Virus record (IMG/VR): IMGVR_UViG_3300042922_000280
Span: 1-20,430 of that record
Length of the DNA stretch: 20,430 nt
Strand: one strand, 5' to 3'
Source of the DNA: a virus
This document shows, piece by piece, positions 15,303 through 20,430 of this stretch. The notes under the pieces were generated by a model. That model saw only the letters and a list, made by a program, of their open reading frames with translations. It ran no database searches and was not told the DNA's origin. The first letter of the stretch is position 1, and every line of letters begins with the position of its first letter. The position numbers and the translations under genes are program-made.

Positions 15303-15778
15303 TGCCGTACCAGGCCGCGAACTTCCCGATCGGTGGCCGCGAGGCGTACAGCGGCCTGCTGTGGAAGTACTCGATCATGGCGGTGTATTCCGCGGCGTCC
15401 TCACTGCTCGGCGCGACGACAGTCGGGCGAGCAACCGACCCGTTCTATGCCCGCCTGTTCCCGGCGCTGCTGTTCCTCGCCTGCTGCGCCGCCCTGGTGG
15501 GCGTCGTGGTGTCCCGATGGACGGCGCGAGTCTGGGTCGAGTACGTCGGCACGGCCGCTCTGCTCGCCGGCATGGCCGGGTACGCGATCGCCATCGGGTA
15601 CGTGGGGATCGCGATCGATCACGACTGGTCCCGACTGCCGCCAGCGATCCTTCCAATCGCGTTGATGGTGTTCCCGGTCATGCGGCTGCGGAACATCCTG
15701 CGGACGGTGGCGGCATGGCGTGCGGCTCGAATCGCTCGAGCGTCGCGCGAGGAGGAAACGGGAGACGCAGATGCCTGA
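15302..15778 (+). CDS. Four-helix membrane protein of the lysis cassette
   Basis: 158 residues, ATG 15302 overlapping the endolysin stop by one base. Four hydrophobic segments are visible near residues 24-43, 52-71, 79-105 and 113-128, with a charged cytoplasm-like C-terminus (ASREEETGDADA). The N-terminus (MPYQAANFPIGGREAYSGLL) resembles membrane proteins found beside endolysin genes of Microbacterium-type phages, from memory of the pattern. It could be a holin, a holin partner or a lysis regulator; the four-helix form is larger than typical holins. The next start lies within its last codons (8-base overlap). Confidence 0.75.
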   Translation: MPYQAANFPIGGREAYSGLLWKYSIMAVYSAASSLLGATTVGRATDPFYARLFPALLFLACCAALVGVVVSRWTARVWVEYVGTAALLAGMAGYAIAIGYVGIAIDHDWSRLPPAILPIALMVFPVMRLRNILRTVAAWRAARIARASREEETGDADA

Positions 15779-16160
15779 CTGGCTCGCCGACAACATCGGC
15801 ACTGTCCTCACCGTCGGGGGCTCCGTGCTCGTCGCGATCATCGCCGGTGCGTTCGCACTCTGGGCCAAGCACCACACCCCGCGGCAGCCCGTCCCAATCC
15901 AGGACGTCTGGTCGGAGAACCGGTCCCTGCGCGCCGACTTGCTCGGCGTGGAACAGCGCCTCGAGGTCCTCGACGGAAACTACCGCAGCGTTCTCGACGG
16001 GATCAGCGTGCTCTGGCGGTACGTCGAGCGGATCAAGGTCGCGTGGGGCGTGCAGCCCGATATGCCGACGTTGACCGCCGCGGAGCACCGCACGCTCGCA
16101 CGCGTCATCGAAGACATCGACACACCCGCAGCCGGAACCCCGGCCGCCCCACAGACCTGA
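15771..16160 (+). CDS. Single-span membrane protein, possible holin accessory
   Basis: 129 residues, ATG 15771 with GGAG at 15761-15764. A single hydrophobic span lies at residues 11-32 (TVLTVGGSVLVAIIAGAFAL), followed by a helical, partly coiled region (VWSENRSLRADLLGVEQRLEVLD) and a Pro/Ala-rich tail. This is the layout of an anchored helix facing one side of the membrane, as in spanin-like or holin-accessory proteins, but no lipobox is present. Gene order, between two other membrane proteins and after the endolysin, supports a lysis role. The specific function is not recognised. Confidence 0.7.
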   Translation: MPDWLADNIGTVLTVGGSVLVAIIAGAFALWAKHHTPRQPVPIQDVWSENRSLRADLLGVEQRLEVLDGNYRSVLDGISVLWRYVERIKVAWGVQPDMPTLTAAEHRTLARVIEDIDTPAAGTPAAPQT

Positions 16161-16170
16161 GGAGGTCACT

Positions 16171-16557
16171 ATGAACGTTCCCGAGATCTGGTTCAAGACG
16201 CAGCGCGTGCTGCGCACCGCTTTCGCAGCCCTCATCGCCGGGGCAACGACCATCGCCGCCGGGATCCTCGCGGTCGCGGCCGTCGCGCCCCAGGTCCTCG
16301 CCGAGCTCGCGAAGATCCTGCCGGCGTCGTGGATCGCGTGGGCGACCGGCGCCCTCGCCTCGCTCGTCGCGATCGCGTCCGTCGTTACGCGCATCATGGC
16401 GATCCCGAAGGTGAACCGCTGGCTGACGAAGATCGGCCTCGGCTCCGTCCCGAAGGACAGTGTCCTCGAGGGCGAAGACGTCGTGCTGCCCGACCCGAAG
16501 GTCGTCGGCCGCGTCGTCTACCAGTCCGCAGTCGAGTCGCGCCGCGCGCTCGGCTGA
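16171..16557 (+). CDS. Putative holin, two membrane spans
   Basis: 128 residues, ATG 16171 with AGGAGGT 16160-16166. Two hydrophobic stretches are visible (residues 15-38 and 53-77), separated by a short loop with LAELAKILPAS, and followed by a charged C-terminal tail. Holins of this size with two spans commonly release endolysin in actinophages. It is the last of three membrane genes after the endolysin. No dual-start motif is obvious. Which of the three is the pore-forming holin cannot be decided from sequence alone, but this one has the most holin-like size and topology. Confidence 0.65.
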   Translation: MNVPEIWFKTQRVLRTAFAALIAGATTIAAGILAVAAVAPQVLAELAKILPASWIAWATGALASLVAIASVVTRIMAIPKVNRWLTKIGLGSVPKDSVLEGEDVVLPDPKVVGRVVYQSAVESRRALG

Positions 16558-16590
16558 CCCTCCCACCCCTTACTCGAGAGGAGCGCCGAC

Positions 16591-18354
16591 GTGGCGATCA
16601 TCGACTATTTCCCGGCGACGCTCGCCGCAGACGGTAACGGCAACACCGTGAAGAACGCGGCCGCTCAGGTGTACGCCCTGGCCGACACGGCCCTCTCCAC
16701 GCCGCTCGCCCTCACCGACTTGCAGGGCGTCCCGATGACCGAACTCCGGTCGTCGGACCTCGGCATCTTTCCGGCGTTCCGCGTCGTGAATCAGACCATG
16801 CAGATCGTCGTGGTGTCCGGCTCGCTCCGCACCCCGATGACGTCGCTGTCTGTCTACGCGAACGCTGCGGAGGCCGCGGCTGCGATGGCCTCGGGTAACG
16901 CGGGTGCCGCCGCTGCCAGCGCGCAGGCGGCAGAACTCGCTCGTCAGAACGCGACGGCGGCGCAGGCTGCCGCCGTCGAAGCTGCGGCGGCAGCGGCGGC
17001 GGTCGGGAGCACGAACGACACCATCACCGAGGGCCTGCTCAAGAACCCGGCCTCGAAGACGGCGACGGCACTAGATGGCGTCATCGATGAGGCCACCGCA
17101 AGTAAGGCGAACGCCGCAGATGTTTACTCCAAGACGGTCACAGACCGAGCCTTCTCGCCCAAGGGCCTGCCCGCCTACGCCTCGGCGCGCACGGGCGCGT
17201 ACGACCGGGACCGGTCTGTCTACAACGCGAAAGCTGAGCAGCTGCGCCTCGTGCGCGCGCAGCTCGCGAAGGTGAAAGCCGGGACCGGCGACCTCATAAT
17301 CGGCACGCTGGGCGACTCGACGTTCGCCGGGTCGCAGGCGGTCCCCGGTCAGTCGACGGCGCCCGATCAGTTGCGCCGCATCCTCGCCGACCGCGGCTAC
17401 CGCTCCAAAGGCGAATTCGTCGCGATCAACAAGAAGTTCAACGGGGCAACGCCTGACTTTGGCGATAACTCAGGGCGCATCGTGGCCGGGGCTGGCTGGG
17501 CACGCGTGTTCGACTACTCCAACATCGTGCAGGGTGCAGCGTCAGCAGGCGCACTCACGGTGACGCCGGGAGTCGCGGGCACCATCGCTCGGGTCTACTT
17601 CAACCGGAACGCGGGCTCGGCATTCACTGTGGAGATCGACGGCTCTGTCGTCGCTACTGTCACGCTGAGTTCCCCGTCGCCCGCGACCGCCACGATCACG
17701 AGCGGAACGGGAACACTGACCGCTTCGACGCAGATCAGCATGTACGAGATCACCGGCCTGTCGAACGCGATCCACGCCGTCAAGATCACCCCACTCAACG
17801 GTAACGTCGTGCAGCTCTACGCCGTGGAGGTGTCCGATGCTCTGCCCGGAGTGCGCCTGATCAACGTCGCGATCGGCGGCACCACCGCTTCGCAGCTCAC
17901 CGCCAACCAGTTCGCCCAGGTGAACATCCTCAACCAGTCGGTGATCCGGCCGCATCTGCTCTTGCTCTGCTCGCAGATCAACGGGCTCTCGCGGCCGACC
18001 GAGTCGGGCAACCCCGTCTCGGTCGCGAAGTACCAGACCGATGTCGTCGCGCCGTACAAGACGAAGGTGCTGGAGGCGCTCACGGCGTTCGAGACGCCGT
18101 CGCCAGCCCCGGCCCGTGTGATCGTGACTGCCAACCCGGTGCAGGGCCTCGACGCCGAGTCGGACACATATCCGCTCACCACCGATGCGCTCTATCAGGT
18201 CGCCGATGCGAAGGACATCCGGCTCATCGATCACCTCGCGCGGTGGTCGTGGACGGAATACAACAATGCGGGCTTGATGGGTGATCCGTCGCATCCGAAC
18301 CCCGCGGGGTATTACGAGAAGGCGCTGATGATGTACTTCGGTCTCGAGCTCTGA
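16591..18354 (+). CDS. Tail fibre/spike with SGNH esterase domain
   Basis: 587 residues, GTG 16591 with GAGAGGAG upstream. Layout: an N-terminal region (1-90) that probably attaches to the virion; an Ala-rich helical stalk (92-138); and an SGNH hydrolase domain from about 230. Catalytic blocks seen: GDS with Ser243 (IIGTLGDSTFAG), a Gly pair at 429-430 (AIGGTT), an Asn at 464 (QINGL) and DPSHPN with Asp565 and His568. A beta-sandwich insert (about 318-415) resembles carbohydrate-binding modules found next to such esterases. It probably removes acyl groups from cell-surface glycans during attachment. Placement after the lysis genes is unusual for a fibre but seen in some actinophages. Confidence 0.8.
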   Translation: MAIIDYFPATLAADGNGNTVKNAAAQVYALADTALSTPLALTDLQGVPMTELRSSDLGIFPAFRVVNQTMQIVVVSGSLRTPMTSLSVYANAAEAAAAMASGNAGAAAASAQAAELARQNATAAQAAAVEAAAAAAAVGSTNDTITEGLLKNPASKTATALDGVIDEATASKANAADVYSKTVTDRAFSPKGLPAYASARTGAYDRDRSVYNAKAEQLRLVRAQLAKVKAGTGDLIIGTLGDSTFAGSQAVPGQSTAPDQLRRILADRGYRSKGEFVAINKKFNGATPDFGDNSGRIVAGAGWARVFDYSNIVQGAASAGALTVTPGVAGTIARVYFNRNAGSAFTVEIDGSVVATVTLSSPSPATATITSGTGTLTASTQISMYEITGLSNAIHAVKITPLNGNVVQLYAVEVSDALPGVRLINVAIGGTTASQLTANQFAQVNILNQSVIRPHLLLLCSQINGLSRPTESGNPVSVAKYQTDVVAPYKTKVLEALTAFETPSPAPARVIVTANPVQGLDAESDTYPLTTDALYQVADAKDIRLIDHLARWSWTEYNNAGLMGDPSHPNPAGYYEKALMMYFGLEL

Positions 18355-18360
18355 CTCCCG

Positions 18361-18435
18361 CTGCGATCGCGGTGCCTCGCCTTCGATATGGTTCCCTCAT
18401 GGGGAAACGCTGGCGGTGGGTCATCGCGATCGCAG
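18361..18435. repeat. 11-bp inverted repeat flanking the putative moron promoter
   Basis: CTGCGATCGCG at 18361-18371 is the exact reverse complement of CGCGATCGCAG at 18425-18435. The copies flank the putative -10 box and the start codon of the next gene. The core GCGATCGC is itself palindromic and common in GC-rich DNA, so this may be chance. If real it could be an operator. Confidence 0.35.
18387..18392 (+). promoter_or_regulatory. Possible -10 box for a leaderless promoter
   Basis: TATGGT at 18387-18392 ends seven bases before the ATG at 18399, the spacing expected if transcription starts on the A of the start codon. Leaderless messages are common in actinobacteria. No TTGACA-like -35 box is seen 16-18 bases upstream and no ribosome binding site precedes the start, which fits leaderless initiation but keeps confidence low. 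Confidence 0.35.
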
Positions 18436-19124
18436 TGGTTGTCGGGATCATCGGTGTCGCCGGATTCTTCGGAGGACGGCACCTGATCCAACAGTCTCGG
18501 CTGGCGGAGTCCTGCACAAAGGTGCAGGAGTCGCTCGAGACGCAACGCGACGAGCGGGTCAGCATCGAGGCGGAGCCAGCACAGCTCGTCGTCATCGGCG
18601 ACTCCTACGCTCAGGCCATCGACACGCCTGTTGTTGAGTCCTTCCCGTACGTCGTAGCAGCAGGCCTGGACATGAACGCTTCGGTGGATGCCTACGGCGG
18701 CAGCGGCTACGTAAACCCGGGCCCGTGCGGAGACGGGAACAGCTTCGTCGACCGGGTCGAGCGCAACGGCATCCCGCCCACCGCAGAACTCGTGATTGTT
18801 CAAGGTGGCGTCAACGATGCCGACCTCTACGGGGACCGCCTCCGGACCGCAGCTTCGGACGTCTTGATGTCAGTTGCGGACGCTGCGCCAGCGGCTCGCG
18901 TCGTGGTTCTCGGCCCAGCATCAGTACCCGGCTCTACCGCGGAGAACGTCGCTCGCGCTGACGCGATCCTTCGGGATGCGGCGGAGGCCGCTGGTTCTGA
19001 GTATGTCTCGACGCTGGATTGGGAGTTCGATCTTGCTGCGGATCAGATCCACCCTTCGAGGCGGGGGCAGGCGGATTACGCCCGGCTACTTCTCGACGCG
19101 GTTGGGAACGGCTCGCTCAAATGA
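18399..19124 (+). CDS. Membrane-anchored SGNH hydrolase (moron gene)
   Basis: 241 residues from ATG 18399; GTG 18372 would add nine residues but has no ribosome site. A single membrane anchor lies at residues 7-23 after a basic start (MGKRWRW), so the rest should be outside the cell. SGNH blocks: VIGDSYAQ with Ser69, GGSGY with Gly101, QGGVND with Asn139, and DQIHPS with Asp215 and His218. Cys39 and Cys110 could form a disulfide. Substrate is unknown; esters on wall or surface glycans are likely for this fold. Base composition and codon choice differ from the virion genes, with more A and T. The stop overlaps the next ATG, so the two form one operon. Confidence 0.78.
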   Translation: MGKRWRWVIAIAVVVGIIGVAGFFGGRHLIQQSRLAESCTKVQESLETQRDERVSIEAEPAQLVVIGDSYAQAIDTPVVESFPYVVAAGLDMNASVDAYGGSGYVNPGPCGDGNSFVDRVERNGIPPTAELVIVQGGVNDADLYGDRLRTAASDVLMSVADAAPAARVVVLGPASVPGSTAENVARADAILRDAAEAAGSEYVSTLDWEFDLAADQIHPSRRGQADYARLLLDAVGNGSLK

Positions 19125-19804
19125 CAGATGAGGCAGCCGAGAGTCGACGCTTTGTCCAGGGCCGCGGAGTGATTCGAACAGGGGCGGAGCCCGGCGATGT
19201 CACTCTGCGCATGGAGATGGATGGCGAGCCCGTGCGCTCCATTGATATCACCGATGAGGCAGCTAGTCAGGTCGCTGATCTGCGATCTCTCATCATGGAT
19301 CTCGACTATTCTCGCCGGCTCGCGGAACTGCACCCGCGGCTGCCTCTCACGGTCGATGAGCCGGGTGCGACGGAAGTGTCATACGAGAACGCAGTCACTG
19401 ATGCCGATGACATCCGGGCAGCCGTAATGGAGTCGGCGGTAATCGCGTACGGCCGATGCTTCGCATCCGGGCGGTCCGCGCTCGTGAAGCAGCATCGACG
19501 TCGCATCGGCGAGTTCGTGGAACAGCTCGACCCCGACGATCGTGTCGCGCACGAGCGCGTCATCCAAGTCCGAGATCAACATGTCGCGCACCGTGTCGAC
19601 AGGCTCATGCACCCCGTGAAAGTGGCGCGCTTGACCACACAGGACGGGACTCACGTGGGTATCGGCGTACTTGCCGCGACCAAAGTGGGTGATGGCGTGA
19701 CGCTCCCGAGCATCGTGCGCCTCGCTGGCAAGCTCTTGCCAATCCTGCGAGATGTCCTGGACGAGGAGACTCACGCCCTGGACAGCATCTACCGCGGCTC
19801 GTAG
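19121..19804 (+). CDS. Helical protein of unknown function with HEPN-like R-x5-H motif
   Basis: 227 residues, ATG 19121 overlapping the SGNH stop (ATGA). No membrane span or signal is visible, so it should be cytoplasmic. Residues 94-160 are strongly helical and contain VIAYGRCFASGR, then VAHERVIQVRDQHVAHRVD. Arg151 and His157 give an R-x5-H pattern, which falls in the Rx4-6H range of HEPN ribonucleases, and the RDxHxAH context is typical of that four-helix fold. The N-terminal 90 residues look mixed and are unrecognised; a beta-rich stretch (THVGIGVLAATKV) comes before a C-terminal helix. A role in defence or exclusion is conceivable. The gene ends 24 bases before a strong terminator. Confidence 0.7.
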   Translation: MTDEAAESRRFVQGRGVIRTGAEPGDVTLRMEMDGEPVRSIDITDEAASQVADLRSLIMDLDYSRRLAELHPRLPLTVDEPGATEVSYENAVTDADDIRAAVMESAVIAYGRCFASGRSALVKQHRRRIGEFVEQLDPDDRVAHERVIQVRDQHVAHRVDRLMHPVKVARLTTQDGTHVGIGVLAATKVGDGVTLPSIVRLAGKLLPILRDVLDEETHALDSIYRGS

Positions 19805-19828
19805 CCCAGCAAAGCAGGAACTTAGTCC

Positions 19829-19864
19829 AGCCCCCGACGGCCTCTCAGGAGGCGGTCGGGGGCT
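19829..19864. terminator. Strong hairpin terminator between converging genes
   Basis: Arms 19829-19838 and 19855-19864 (AGCCCCCGAC and its complement) pair over ten bases; after a G-G mismatch, five more pairs (19840-19844 with 19849-19853) close a 4-base loop TCAG. The rightward side is followed by TGTTTCGG, a weak T-rich start, so it should end the moron transcript. It can also fold on the leftward transcript, whose last codons lie inside it. Confidence 0.85.
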
Positions 19865-20165
19865 GTTTCGGCGTTCGGACGGATGGCGTGCTGTGCGAGC
19901 CGCGGTCGCGTCGCTCCTGGCCCTCGCGGATGAACGGCACCGCACCGGGAAACGCATCGAGCAGGGCGGAGGTGAGCGCTGCGTTCTCGGGGATGCCGTG
20001 GTACCCGACCCACCGGCCGACCTCCGGGTAGAGGATGTCGGGGCGGCCGCCGGCGAGCTGCCGGACTTCGTCGATGATCGGCTGCACGTCTCGCGTGTAC
20101 TGGTTGCGGCCCATCGCGGCGCTGAGCGAGATGCTCAGCAGGACGTCGGGGTGCAGGACGCTCAT
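19845..20165 (-). CDS. Leftward protein of unknown function (106 residues)
   Basis: The start at 20165 (MSVLHPDVLLSISLSAAMG) overlaps the stop of the gene upstream by four bases (ATGA), so the pair is coupled. The conserved-looking core reads MGRNQYTRDVQPIIDEVRQL and EVGRWVGYHGIPENAALTSAL, with a basic, Ser/Pro-rich tail. It has no membrane span. The pattern resembles small uncharacterised actinophage or actinobacterial proteins; I do not know a function. The stop codon (19847-19845) lies in the loop of the terminator hairpin. Longer in-frame reading upstream to 20333 is possible but would overlap the other gene fully, so the shorter start is preferred. Confidence 0.65.
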   Translation of the reverse strand: MSVLHPDVLLSISLSAAMGRNQYTRDVQPIIDEVRQLAGGRPDILYPEVGRWVGYHGIPENAALTSALLDAFPGAVPFIREGQERRDRGSHSTPSVRTPKQPPTAS

Positions 20166-20430
20166 CGCTGGATGATGGCGAGCAGCTGGTGCCCCTCGGG
20201 GACCTTGCCCCGTAGGGTCTCGATGTCGTCGGCTTCGATCTCGGTCGGCTCGTCGCGGCGCGCGAACTGCCCGACCGTGAAGAACTCCGTCGTTCCCGGC
20301 TGGCGTCCCATGTGCGCCTGCGTCAGCTCCCACCCGGCGGGCGCCTCGAGCTGCTCGTGGATGGCCGCAATGCCCTCACCCCGCACCTCGCGGCTGCGGG
20401 TTTCGACGGGGCGGATCAGTCCGATGAACA
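20162..20430 (-). CDS. Leftward protein of unknown function (5' partial)
   Basis: The frame stays open to the right edge of the window, so the start is outside it; a GTG at 20386 is an internal alternative (74 residues). The visible product includes GLIRPVETRSREVRGEG, then AAIHEQLEAPAGWELTQAHM, FFTVGQFARRDEPTEIEADD and GHQLLAIIQR. The AGWELTQAH segment recalls small DUF4177-like proteins that contain a GWELV motif, but this is only a resemblance. It belongs to a leftward operon converging on the moron. No catalytic motif was recognised. Confidence 0.65.
   Translation of the reverse strand, partial: FIGLIRPVETRSREVRGEGIAAIHEQLEAPAGWELTQAHMGRQPGTTEFFTVGQFARRDEPTEIEADDIETLRGKVPEGHQLLAIIQR

Noticed and set aside
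18372-18398. GTG at 18372 as start of the membrane SGNH gene
   Set aside because: It would put nine extra residues ahead of a typical basic start and membrane span, has no ribosome binding site, and lies over the putative -10 box.
20166-20333. Upstream extension of the leftward 106-residue gene
   Set aside because: The added residues are Arg/Gly/His-rich, look like an out-of-frame shadow, and would overlap the neighbouring gene completely.
1-20430. tRNA genes, CRISPR arrays, insertion sequences, integrase or attachment sites
   Set aside because: I looked for cloverleaf patterns, spaced repeats, transposase-like proteins and recombinase motifs and saw none. A short att core could not be recognised without the host sequence.

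Overview
The window is a GC-rich, densely packed structural and lysis region of a tailed double-stranded DNA phage or prophage with a long non-contractile tail (siphovirus). The high GC content, the GTG and TTG starts, the M23 endolysin and the tape-measure protein carrying a peptidase domain point to a high-GC Gram-positive (actinobacterial) host. A Microbacterium-like host is a guess from the overall look of the proteins and was not tested. No integrase, repressor or replication gene lies in the window, so lifestyle cannot be read directly.

Layout. Positions 1-7.2 kb hold DNA packaging, head and tail tube, all rightward: the tail end of a likely small terminase (to 110), large terminase (52-1572), portal (1574-2872), scaffold (2951-3544), major capsid protein (3592-4530), a small SAP/HeH-like protein (4545-4844), four head-tail joining proteins (4860-6273), the major tail protein (6314-6874) and a second SAP/HeH-like protein (6871-7119). 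A strong hairpin closes this block. Next come the tail assembly chaperones (7209-7616, extended to 8008 by a well-supported -1 frameshift at CCCAAAC, 7607-7613), the tape-measure protein (8021-11317), a distal-tail protein, a Gp37-like baseplate protein, a minor tail protein and a 46-residue protein (to 14457). The lysis block follows: M23 endolysin (14457-15302) and three membrane proteins (15302-16557). A large SGNH-esterase tail fibre (16591-18354) ends the virion genes. Most junctions are stop/start overlaps or gaps of a few bases, so the run is probably translated as coupled pairs from long transcripts.

The right end differs. Positions 18399-19804 hold a two-gene cassette with visibly lower GC, a possible leaderless promoter and a strong terminator at 19829-19864. 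It encodes a membrane-anchored SGNH hydrolase and an all-helical protein with an R-x5-H motif that may be HEPN-like. This looks like a moron: cargo that may act on the host rather than build the virion. Beyond the terminator, two small leftward genes of unknown function converge on it, and the second runs off the window.

Points most worth following: the possible exclusion or defence moron beside a virion SGNH enzyme; a possible internal translation start in the endolysin; an Asn at the usual first zinc ligand of the M23 domain; the duplicated SAP/HeH-like domain in head and tail modules; the regular Trp-Pro repeat in the tape measure; and a large terminase lacking the usual first nuclease aspartate.
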